Positions 1-5,845 of a DNA stretch of 55,634 nt are shown in pieces (position 1 is the first letter of the stretch; the number at the start of each line of letters is the position of its first letter). This DNA comes from a virus. The stretch lies in IMG/VR virus record IMGVR_UViG_3300032092_000036, positions 1 to 55,634 of that record; one strand, written 5' to 3'. The notes under the pieces are model-generated. The model was not told where the DNA came from, did not search any database, and saw only the letters and a program-made list of their open reading frames with translations. The translations under genes were made by a program, and so were the position numbers.

Positions 1-341
1 GCTCAGGCACTTTAATTAAAATTTTTACTGCTGGTGCAAACGGCTCTTATGTTCAAAAGATTCGTTTTAGACCTGTTGCTGCTTCAGCAGGCAGTGTGGC
101 GGCTACAGTTTGTCGTATATTTATTTCATCAAGTTCTACAACAAGCACAACGGTTACATGGTTGTACGATGAAATCACATTGCCCGCTGTAACTATGTCA
201 AATACTGCTGCCTCAAGTGTGTTTGAGTTGCCCATCAACGTGGCGCTTGATCCTAACTATTTGTTGTATGCAACTTTTGGAACATCAACTGGAACATCAC
301 CATCTGGCTACTCTATCGTCACAATTGCTGGAGATTACTAA
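1..341 (+). CDS. Phage tail-associated protein, C-terminal part (5' end outside window)
   Basis: An open frame enters from the left edge (reading from base 3) and stops with TAA at 339-341, giving about 112 residues. The visible part contains FTAGANGSYVQKIRFRP, a segment I associate with small beta-rich virion proteins of environmental tailed phages, ending in VTIAGDY. No start codon with a ribosome site is seen inside the window, so the gene is truncated by the window edge. It sits just upstream of the glycine-rich tail genes and is probably co-transcribed with them. Its exact role in the virion is unknown. Confidence 0.75.
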   Translation, partial: SGTLIKIFTAGANGSYVQKIRFRPVAASAGSVAATVCRIFISSSSTTSTTVTWLYDEITLPAVTMSNTAASSVFELPINVALDPNYLLYATFGTSTGTSPSGYSIVTIAGDY

Positions 342-342
342 A

Positions 343-546
343 ATGATTACATGGTTTGAAATCACATTTACTAATAACTCAACTGGCTATCAAAAAATGG
401 AAGATGGCAATTGCATTGGCGTTTATTATGCTGACGGCACACCCGCTGGTGTAAATGAAAACATTGAATACACTTGCACAAACGACAACGCTACAGCACC
501 AGCTTGGTATGTCCCTCCTGTAGTTGAGCCTACACCAGAAGCATAA
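343..546 (+). CDS. Hypothetical 67-residue protein in tail operon
   Basis: This small frame starts at ATG 343, with GGAG about 9 bases upstream, one base after the stop of the preceding gene. The product begins MITWFEITFTN and ends in a proline/acid-rich tail (PPVVEPTPEA). It has no signal peptide or membrane segment. The ORF could be read from further upstream, but that would bury it in the previous gene and lose the ribosome site. Location between tail genes suggests a virion or tail-assembly accessory role; function is not known. Confidence 0.7.
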   Translation: MITWFEITFTNNSTGYQKMEDGNCIGVYYADGTPAGVNENIEYTCTNDNATAPAWYVPPVVEPTPEA

Positions 547-548
547 AA

Positions 549-1193
549 ATGTTTCCATTCCCCATAGCCACCCCGCAAGGTTGCAACATCCAGACGTTTT
601 ATGGTACTAGTGACGCTCCTGATGAGGCTCAAATGTCATGGACTAAACCAGTTGGTGCTAGCCATGTGTATATGATGTTGATTGGTGCTGGTGGTAATGG
701 TTCTGGTGGCGGTTCTGGTGGCGGTTCGGGTGCTGTAACTGTTTGGTATGGTGCTGCGCAGCACGTTCCTAATAATTTGGTTGTAAAACCCGCAGGAATT
801 GGTGGTGACACGCAAGTTTCTTATCGCGGTAATAGTTTAATTACGTTATTACAAGCTCGAGGGGGTAGCTCCTCAAGTGCTGGCCCAGCGTCGAGTGCTA
901 CTGCATTTGCCGCATCTGGGTTTTTTAAGTCTACTGCCGGTCAAGATGGGATTGCAGGTAATTTAACACCGTCTAGCACAACATTTTTAAGCGGCGGCGC
1001 TTCAACTTCTGTAACCGCAAATTATGGTTATACCGTTACTGGATCAAATAAAAGCGGATATTTTCAAATGCAACCAATTATTGTTGGTACGGGCGGCCTT
1101 GATGCTGGCAGTGGTGGTATAGGTTGTGGAGGAGGTAGTGGAGCTTCTGTTGGTAAAGGCGGCCCCGGCATGGTTTTGATTGCGAGTTGGTAA
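549..1193 (+). CDS. Glycine-rich tail protein, copy 1
   Basis: A 214-residue protein with an N-terminal block TPQGCNIQTFYG, then a W-x-KPxGASHVYMMLIGAGGNG segment followed by long Gly/Ser runs. This is the pattern of phage glycine-rich tail-fibre or tip domains, which form polyglycine sandwiches at the receptor-binding end of tails. It is the first of three tandem paralogues sharing the same N-terminal block and the same C-terminal type (GGxGxGGxGxxxxxGGxGxxGxxxIxxW). The three probably arose by duplication and diverged at surface loops. Virion location is inferred from family and context. Confidence 0.8.
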   Translation: MFPFPIATPQGCNIQTFYGTSDAPDEAQMSWTKPVGASHVYMMLIGAGGNGSGGGSGGGSGAVTVWYGAAQHVPNNLVVKPAGIGGDTQVSYRGNSLITLLQARGGSSSSAGPASSATAFAASGFFKSTAGQDGIAGNLTPSSTTFLSGGASTSVTANYGYTVTGSNKSGYFQMQPIIVGTGGLDAGSGGIGCGGGSGASVGKGGPGMVLIASW

Positions 1194-1194
1194 T

Positions 1195-2001
1195 ATGTCA
1201 TATCCTATAAATTACCCAACGCCACAAGGCGCAAATGTCCAAATCTTTAGAGGTGGTGGTACTCAGTTTGATTGGGTTAAACCGCAAGGCGCATCTTTTG
1301 TTTGGTTTACGCTAATTGGTGGAGGTGGCGGTGGTGGTGGTGGGTATTTATTTACTGGTGACGAAAGTACTCAGCCCGGTGGTGGCGGTGCTTCTGGTAA
1401 TGTTACAAATTTTATGTGCCCTGCTTTTTTAATGCCTGATCAATTGCGGGTTGCTGTTGGTAGTGGTGGTAATGGAGGCGCAAAAGCAACTGATGTACAA
1501 GCTCAAAATGGCGTAGCGGGGGCGGCAACTTCCATTATTTATCAACAAAAAAATGGCACTGGTTATACACTTTTGCAAGCATCTGGTGGCGGCGAAGGTA
1601 CTGGTGGTTTTTCAAGTTCTGGTACGGGTGGCACAGCGGCTGGGACTGATGCTGGTGGCCCAATGACTGTGGCTGGGTTTTACCAATCTGTTCGCGGTCA
1701 AGATGGCGCAAGAAATGCAGTTATTACAACAAATGACTTGACATTTTTAATGGGGGGAAATGGCGGTTATTTTCCAACATCAACAATTACAGGCTATTAC
1801 GGGTACACCGCAACAGGCGTTGGCGGTTATTCACAGCTAAGTCCTATTCCATTAGCTATTCCAAATTCTACTGATGTGGAAGCTACAAAACAAGGTTTAA
1901 ACAGTTTTGGGTGCGGTGGAAATGGTGGGGGCGCTACTGGGGGCACGCACACCAATGGTGGTCGTGGTGGTGATGGCCTCGCAATAATCGTTACATGGTG
2001 A
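1195..2001 (+). CDS. Glycine-rich tail protein, copy 2
   Basis: 268 residues, from ATG 1195, one base after the stop of copy 1; a longer frame from TTG 1180 exists but overlaps copy 1 and is less likely. It repeats the pattern of its neighbours: PTPQGANVQIFRGG, then WVKPQGASFVWFTLIGGGGGGGGG, Gly-rich loops, and a C-terminus GGNGGGATGG...GGRGGDGLAIIVTW. The polyglycine core suits a phage tail tip or adhesin domain. It is longer than copy 1, mostly by added loop sequence in the middle. Likely co-translated with copy 1. Confidence 0.8.
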   Translation: MSYPINYPTPQGANVQIFRGGGTQFDWVKPQGASFVWFTLIGGGGGGGGGYLFTGDESTQPGGGGASGNVTNFMCPAFLMPDQLRVAVGSGGNGGAKATDVQAQNGVAGAATSIIYQQKNGTGYTLLQASGGGEGTGGFSSSGTGGTAAGTDAGGPMTVAGFYQSVRGQDGARNAVITTNDLTFLMGGNGGYFPTSTITGYYGYTATGVGGYSQLSPIPLAIPNSTDVEATKQGLNSFGCGGNGGGATGGTHTNGGRGGDGLAIIVTW

Positions 2002-2005
2002 CAAG

Positions 2006-2821
2006 ATGCTAGATTTATTTAACTTCCCAACACCACAGCAATCCAACTACCAAGAGTTTTATGGTGGATCAAGCTCTACAGAGAACACAAGAACATGGGT
2101 TAAGCCTCGCGGCGTATCAATGGTTCGCTTTATGTTGATTGGTGGTGGTGGTGGTGGTGCTAATGGCTCAGCTACAGAGGGCCGTGGTGGTGGTGGTTCT
2201 GGGGCAGTTACGTCTTGGATTGGCCCTGCTATGTTTGTTCCTGATATTTTAAATATTCGTGTAGGGGATGGCGGTTTTGCCAATAATCCTGGCGGTCCTT
2301 CTTTTATACGATATTTGTCTTCTAATGGTTTAAATGTTCTTTTAAGGGCTAACAATGGTGGAGGTAGTACTTCAACTTCTGGTGGTGCTGGCGGCAGTGT
2401 AATGTCTGCCAATCAATTTACAGCTTCTGGAATTTTTACCTCTGTTGCAGGGCAAGCGGGTGCGGCAGGAAGTGCAACAGGTGCGGGTGGAAACGTAGCC
2501 GTATCATCAACAACTTTTCTTTCTGGCGGTGCTGGTGGTGCTGGTGCGGCAGCAAGCACTGGCGGGAGAGTATCCCCTAATTACGATTATGTTAGGCTAG
2601 AAAATACAACCGCTGGTGGCACTGTTGCTGGCGCAAATGGATATTTCATTACTCAACCTATCTTGGTTGGCTGTGGAGGCGCTGGTGGTACAACATCCAC
2701 ATCTGCTGGAAGTGCTGGTGGTCGTGGTGGCATTGGTTGCGGTGGCGGTGGTGCTGGTGAAGATGCTACGACTGGCGGTGGCCGTGGGGGTGATGGCGCA
2801 GTATTTATTTGGTCTTGGTGA
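2006..2821 (+). CDS. Glycine-rich tail protein, copy 3
   Basis: 271 residues, starting four bases after copy 2. It carries PTPQQSNYQEFYGGSS, then WVKPRGVSMVRFMLIGGGGGGANG and more than a dozen GG dipeptide-rich loops, ending GGGRGGDGAVFIWSW. It shares with copies 1 and 2 the N-terminal block, the SVxxxLIG motif and the terminal tryptophan. Family knowledge places such proteins at the distal tail fibre where host receptors are recognised. Low-complexity GGT/GGC repeats in the DNA (about 2140-2200 and 2690-2800) make the region prone to slippage and recombination. Confidence 0.8.
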   Translation: MLDLFNFPTPQQSNYQEFYGGSSSTENTRTWVKPRGVSMVRFMLIGGGGGGANGSATEGRGGGGSGAVTSWIGPAMFVPDILNIRVGDGGFANNPGGPSFIRYLSSNGLNVLLRANNGGGSTSTSGGAGGSVMSANQFTASGIFTSVAGQAGAAGSATGAGGNVAVSSTTFLSGGAGGAGAAASTGGRVSPNYDYVRLENTTAGGTVAGANGYFITQPILVGCGGAGGTTSTSAGSAGGRGGIGCGGGGAGEDATTGGGRGGDGAVFIWSW

Positions 2822-2829
2822 GGTAAATC

Positions 2830-3027
2830 ATGGATGCAGATGTTGACAAAAGGCTAGCCGTGCACGAAGCTGTTTGCGCTGAAAGATACCGGTCTATTGA
2901 GGGCAAACTTGATAACAGTAAAGACCGCATGCGGAACATTGAGTACATGCTCTACGCTGTAATGCTAGCCGTTTTATTTGGCCCCGGTGTGGCTGCGGAA
3001 TTTGTCAAAAAAGTGTTGGGGCTGTAA
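2830..3027 (+). CDS. Small XhlA-like membrane protein (holin accessory candidate)
   Basis: 65 residues, ATG 2830 preceded by GAGG. The N-terminal half is charged and helical (MDADVDKRLAVHEAVCAERY, then IEGKLDNSKDRMRNIE), followed by one hydrophobic segment at about residues 40-60 and a short basic C-terminus. This layout matches haemolysin XhlA-type phage proteins that work with holins at the inner membrane. It begins the run of small membrane proteins leading to the lysis genes. Function as a lysis accessory is inferred; a structural role is possible. Confidence 0.6.
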   Translation: MDADVDKRLAVHEAVCAERYRSIEGKLDNSKDRMRNIEYMLYAVMLAVLFGPGVAAEFVKKVLGL

Positions 3028-3028
3028 A

Positions 3029-3121
3029 ATGAGAGACTGGGCCGAAGCAATTATTGCGGCGGTCTGCGTAACCGGTTTTGTAATCTGGAGCACGTACGTC
3101 GTTGTATGGTGCTTTCCGTAA
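3029..3121 (+). CDS. 30-residue single-span membrane peptide
   Basis: ATG 3029 follows the stop of the preceding gene by one base and the frame ends with TAA 3119-3121. The product MRDWAEAIIAAVCVTGFVIW continues into a short aromatic tail (STYVVVWCFP). It is essentially one transmembrane helix with a charged N-terminus. Its coding end overlaps the start of the next small gene. The tight packing supports translation; the function is unknown but the place in the lysis region suggests a membrane role. Confidence 0.55.
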   Translation: MRDWAEAIIAAVCVTGFVIWSTYVVVWCFP

Positions 3122-3231
3122 TTTTACTGGCTGTATCTATCGAATACAGATGTGTCAAGTGGGTTTGGGTTGGCGACGTGTACAACCGAAGAGTCTACTG
3201 TATTGAATGGAAAAAGGTAGAACGGAAATGA
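3106..3231 (+). CDS. 41-residue membrane-anchored peptide
   Basis: ATG 3106 lies inside the end of the previous peptide gene, and the stop TGA (3229-3231) overlaps the next start as ATGA. The product starts MVLSVILLAVSIEYRCVKWV and ends in a basic stretch (EWKKVERK). One short hydrophobic N-terminal helix is followed by a charged tail. Overlap on both sides is the main evidence that it is expressed. Similar short proteins are common in this part of environmental phage genomes; function unknown. Confidence 0.55.
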   Translation: MVLSVILLAVSIEYRCVKWVWVGDVYNRRVYCIEWKKVERK

Positions 3232-3722
3232 TTGATCCAATGACAGCCCTAGCTGGCATACAGTCAGCAATCTCGATGGTTAAGAAGGCCAGTGCGGTGG
3301 CCAATGATCTCGGCTCGCTTGCGCCGATGATCGGGAAGTTATTTGACGCTAAAAGCACAGCCACTAAAGCACTGATTGAGACAAAGAAAAGCAAGGGTTC
3401 CAACATGGGAACCGCGCTACAGATTGAGATGGCGCTTGAACAGGCTCGTGCGTTTGAAGAGGAGCTCAAAATGCTCTTTATGACCACAGGCAAGATTGAC
3501 GTGTGGAACAAGATTAAAGCCCGTCAAGACCAGATGGACATTGATGACGCGAGAGAACTTCGTGCCCTAGAACGGGCAGAAAAGAAGGCCAAAGAAAAAG
3601 AAGCAGAGTTAAATGAGTTGGCCGTGATTCTCGGCGGTTGCGCGTTTGTTCTGTTCTTGGTAGCAATTGGTATCTATGAGTTGATGGAGTTTTGTGAAAC
3701 TACCAGAAGGTGTGGTCGGTGA
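3228..3722 (+). CDS. Coiled-coil protein with C-terminal membrane helix
   Basis: 164 residues from ATG 3228, chosen because it forms an ATGA overlap with the preceding gene; an ATG at 3207 would add seven residues. The N-terminal half is MIDPMTALAGIQSAISMVKKA and related helical sequence, the middle (about 95-130) is a highly charged coiled coil rich in Lys/Glu/Ala, and a hydrophobic helix at about 132-152 anchors the C-terminus. Proteins of this layout recur near phage lysis and tail genes without assigned function. A holin-related or ejection-related role is possible. Confidence 0.7.
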   Translation: MIDPMTALAGIQSAISMVKKASAVANDLGSLAPMIGKLFDAKSTATKALIETKKSKGSNMGTALQIEMALEQARAFEEELKMLFMTTGKIDVWNKIKARQDQMDIDDARELRALERAEKKAKEKEAELNELAVILGGCAFVLFLVAIGIYELMEFCETTRRCGR

Positions 3723-3874
3723 ATGAGTACCAGAAGACCTTTGACATGTGCCTCAAGATATTCGTGTATGGGTGCGTGGCGCTGTATTTCTTGGGTTTTC
3801 TGAAGTTTTTGCCTGACGATTTGTCGGACAAAATTGTTAATCTCCTACTTGGAAAGGTTGGCTTGGGCAAATGA
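3719..3874 (+). CDS. 51-residue single-span membrane protein
   Basis: The start is GTG 3719, overlapping the preceding stop as GTGA, with AGAAGG eight bases upstream. The product reads VNEYQKTFDMCLKIFVYGCV then a hydrophobic segment ALYFLGFLKFL and an amphipathic C-terminus. It ends in an ATGA overlap with the next gene. The chain of four-base overlaps from 3228 to 4047 indicates coupled translation. Function unknown. Confidence 0.6.
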   Translation: MNEYQKTFDMCLKIFVYGCVALYFLGFLKFLPDDLSDKIVNLLLGKVGLGK

Positions 3875-4047
3875 GAATTACCACTTACCAACAGAACGCA
3901 CAAATGTTGTCAGAGGCTCACCGAGTGATCCATCAACAGAATATGAAGCGTTTGGCTGAACTAAGTCGACAGGCTGACCAACAACAGAAGTGCCAAGAGA
4001 TTAAGACTCAGTGGGTCAAAGCTTCTCAAGTGGATGTGATGGCATGA
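3871..4047 (+). CDS. 58-residue soluble helical protein
   Basis: ATG 3871 overlaps the previous stop (ATGA) and the frame ends at TGA 4045-4047, which in turn overlaps the start of the lipoprotein gene. The product (MRITTYQQNAQMLSEAHRVI...) is Gln-rich and helical without a membrane segment or signal peptide. No family is recognised. Its position between membrane genes and its two coupled overlaps are the evidence that it is real. Confidence 0.6.
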   Translation: MRITTYQQNAQMLSEAHRVIHQQNMKRLAELSRQADQQQKCQEIKTQWVKASQVDVMA

Positions 4048-4247
4048 GATACCTAGTATTAATACTTTTGTTAACAGGGTGTGAAGACAGGTACAGGTAT
4101 TTTTGCCAGAACCCTGATAACTTTCACGCGGAACAGTGCCAGAAACCGAAGTGTTTATTTACCCAACAATGCCCTGAATACTTGGTAGCCCCTATCTTGG
4201 AGAAGAAAATCAATGACATCCAACCAGAAACCAAACCTAACAACTGA
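4044..4247 (+). CDS. Small cysteine-rich lipoprotein
   Basis: 67 residues from ATG 4044 (ATGA overlap). The N-terminus MRYLVLILLLTGCEDRYRYF is a lipoprotein signal with lipobox LTGC and the lipidated Cys at residue 13. The mature part has several more cysteines (FCQNP, EQCQKPKCLFTQQCPEYL) that could form disulfides in the periplasm. Its place just before the holin candidate and spanins suggests a role in lysis or in superinfection control at the outer membrane. It is not the o-spanin, since a better Rz1 lies downstream. Confidence 0.75.
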   Translation: MRYLVLILLLTGCEDRYRYFCQNPDNFHAEQCQKPKCLFTQQCPEYLVAPILEKKINDIQPETKPNN

Positions 4248-4734
4248 AGAATTTGAAGTCCGGGTCTGGGGCTTTGTGGTCATTGTGGTGACCTGCATCT
4301 TGTGCTTTATTGTGATTGCCCTGCTTTACTCTGTGACGTTTGTCACGCAGCCCATTAAGAGTATGGCTCCAATCGATCAGGCTTACACAAAGATGTTGAA
4401 CGACATTGTTCTTTTGATAGTAGGTGGTATTGGTGGAGTCATGACTAAACGGGCGGCAGGTGCGGCTTCTAAGCTGTTTAATCCGCAACCTCCAATGCAA
4501 CATGGCTGCCCACCAATGATGAGTGGTGGCTACGGCATGCCCAACAGCAACTACGCTTCTCCGCAATCTGCGTATGGCTTACCCTCACAACCGTTTGGTG
4601 CAATGCCTGTTTGGACGAACCCCGAACTAGATGAGTCGTGGACACCCGGCCCCCCACCCACTACGCCGCCTGAGCACTTGGAAGATGACGAAGAACGCGC
4701 CGTGATTGCGGCTGCACGAAAGGAATCTGAATAA
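4213..4734 (+). CDS. Holin candidate with two membrane helices and Pro/Gly-rich tail
   Basis: 173 residues from ATG 4213, overlapping the lipoprotein gene by 35 bases. Two hydrophobic helices (about residues 18-45 and 62-82) flank a short loop; the remainder is a Met/Pro/Gly-rich tail ending in an acidic and basic segment (EHLEDDEERAVIAAARKESE). Two-helix topology directly upstream of Rz, Rz1 and endolysin is what is expected of a class II holin, though the 90-residue tail is unusual. Alternatively it could be a membrane-bound virion assembly factor. Confidence 0.55.
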   Translation: MTSNQKPNLTTEEFEVRVWGFVVIVVTCILCFIVIALLYSVTFVTQPIKSMAPIDQAYTKMLNDIVLLIVGGIGGVMTKRAAGAASKLFNPQPPMQHGCPPMMSGGYGMPNSNYASPQSAYGLPSQPFGAMPVWTNPELDESWTPGPPPTTPPEHLEDDEERAVIAAARKESE

Positions 4735-5231
4735 TGTTACCTATCCCACTCCCATGGTTAATTGTTGGTGTTCTTGTATCTTTGTTCGGTACGTACCGCG
4801 TTGGCCACCATTACGGCTGGCTGGAGCGGGATAATGATATGAAAATTGCCATCGCCAAAAAAAATGAAGAAGCTCGTCAGATCGAGCAAAACATGGGTGA
4901 AAAACTTAACCAACAATCTGCCAAATTACAGGAGGCTACCAATGCTATCAATCAAAAGACTTCTGCTCTTGCCGTTGCCAATCGTGCTGGCAAGCTGCGC
5001 CTCTGCCCCTCAAGTAACGTACAAGCCCCCGCAAGTACCCCCGTTGCCAGCGCAGATACAAAAGCAACCAGTGAACCTGACAGACCGGCTGACACAGCTT
5101 CTGATGCCGAAAGAGCAACCATCGAAGCCATCGCAGAAATAGTTGCCCAAGGCGACCGTAATACCGCCGCGCTAAATGCTTGCGTAGATTCATACAACGA
5201 AGTAAGGAACCTCTTAAATGGTAAGTCCTGA
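4734..5231 (+). CDS. Rz: i-spanin (Rz-like)
   Basis: 165 residues; ATG 4734 overlaps the previous stop as TAATG. An N-terminal membrane anchor (about residues 5-22) is followed by a long periplasmic coiled coil (DMKIAIAKKNEEARQIEQ onward to about residue 80). This is the architecture of the inner-membrane spanin, which spans the periplasm and fuses the membranes at the last step of Gram-negative lysis. The assignment is strongly supported by the Rz1-type lipoprotein gene embedded in the +1 frame at 4942-5142. Its 3' end overlaps the endolysin start. Confidence 0.85.
   Translation: MLPIPLPWLIVGVLVSLFGTYRVGHHYGWLERDNDMKIAIAKKNEEARQIEQNMGEKLNQQSAKLQEATNAINQKTSALAVANRAGKLRLCPSSNVQAPASTPVASADTKATSEPDRPADTASDAERATIEAIAEIVAQGDRNTAALNACVDSYNEVRNLLNGKS
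4942..5142 (+). CDS. Rz1: o-spanin lipoprotein (Rz1-like), embedded in Rz
   Basis: 66 residues, wholly inside the Rz gene in another frame. ATG 4942 has a strong ribosome site (AGGAGG, 4930-4935). The product has a basic start MLSIKR, hydrophobic core, lipobox LASC with Cys19, and a short proline-rich mature part (PQVTYKPPQVPPLPAQIQKQ). This is the standard signature of outer-membrane spanin Rz1, partner of Rz. Nested Rz/Rz1 genes are known from lambda. The ORF could begin further upstream, but only this start gives a signal peptide. Confidence 0.88.
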   Translation: MLSIKRLLLLPLPIVLASCASAPQVTYKPPQVPPLPAQIQKQPVNLTDRLTQLLMPKEQPSKPSQK

Positions 5232-5814
5232 CCAGCTAAAACAACTGCACATTGGCCCTGAGTGGGTTGATGGATTGAACGCAACGTTTCAAAAGTTTGA
5301 TATTGCTACGCCCCTTCGCCAAGCGGCCTTCATTGGGCAGTGCGGACACGAGTGCGGTAACTTCCGTATCTTGGAAGAAAACTTGAATTACAGAGCAGAG
5401 GCTTTACAGAAGTTATGGCCTAAAAGGTTTGATGCAGCCAAGGCCCAAGCCTGTGCCCGTAACCCAAAGCTTATTGCCAATACTGTTTACTCGAATCGTA
5501 TGGGAAACCGAGATGAAGCTTCTGGGGATGGGTATCGTTTCCGTGGCCGAGGATGTATACAGCTGACTGGCTCGGCTAATTATTTTCACGCAGGGCAAGC
5601 TTTAGGGGTTGATTTCATCATGGAGCCAGAGCTTGTAGCGACCCCCATGTATGCTGCGCTGACAGCCGGCTGGTTCTGGAACACGCACAAACTCAATCAG
5701 TATGCTGATAGTATGGACTACCTGACCATGACAAAGAGGATTAATGGTGGGACAATCGGACTACAAGACCGTATTAAACATATAAATCATGCGCTGGAAG
5801 TATTGAAAGCTTGA
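5218..5814 (+). CDS. Endolysin, GH19 chitinase-like muramidase
   Basis: 198 residues, ATG 5218 with AAGGA upstream, overlapping Rz by 14 bases. The fold is recognised from GQCGHECGNFRILEENLNY (Glu45 as the likely general acid), the central YRFRGRGCIQLTG segment and AALTAGWFWNTHKLN, all typical of family 19 glycoside hydrolases used as phage endolysins. It would cut the peptidoglycan glycan backbone. There is no signal peptide or membrane anchor, so export should depend on the holin. Length agrees with single-domain endolysins. Confidence 0.9.
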   Translation: MVSPDQLKQLHIGPEWVDGLNATFQKFDIATPLRQAAFIGQCGHECGNFRILEENLNYRAEALQKLWPKRFDAAKAQACARNPKLIANTVYSNRMGNRDEASGDGYRFRGRGCIQLTGSANYFHAGQALGVDFIMEPELVATPMYAALTAGWFWNTHKLNQYADSMDYLTMTKRINGGTIGLQDRIKHINHALEVLKA

Positions 5815-5839
5815 ACTCCCAATGCGCCTTACATAGAAT
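5811..5839 (+). promoter_or_regulatory. Candidate sigma70 promoter before tail tube gene
   Basis: TTGAAC (5811-5816), a 17-base spacer and TAGAAT (5834-5839). Only six bases separate the -10 box from ATG 5846, and that gene lacks a clear ribosome site, so the transcript may be leaderless. The -35 box overlaps the end of the endolysin gene. Confidence 0.4.
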
Positions 5840-5845
5840 GGCTGT

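Noticed and set aside
2059-2412. Proline-rich reading frames opposite the glycine-rich genes
   Set aside because: They are the mirror of GGT/GGC repeats on the other strand, without ribosome sites.
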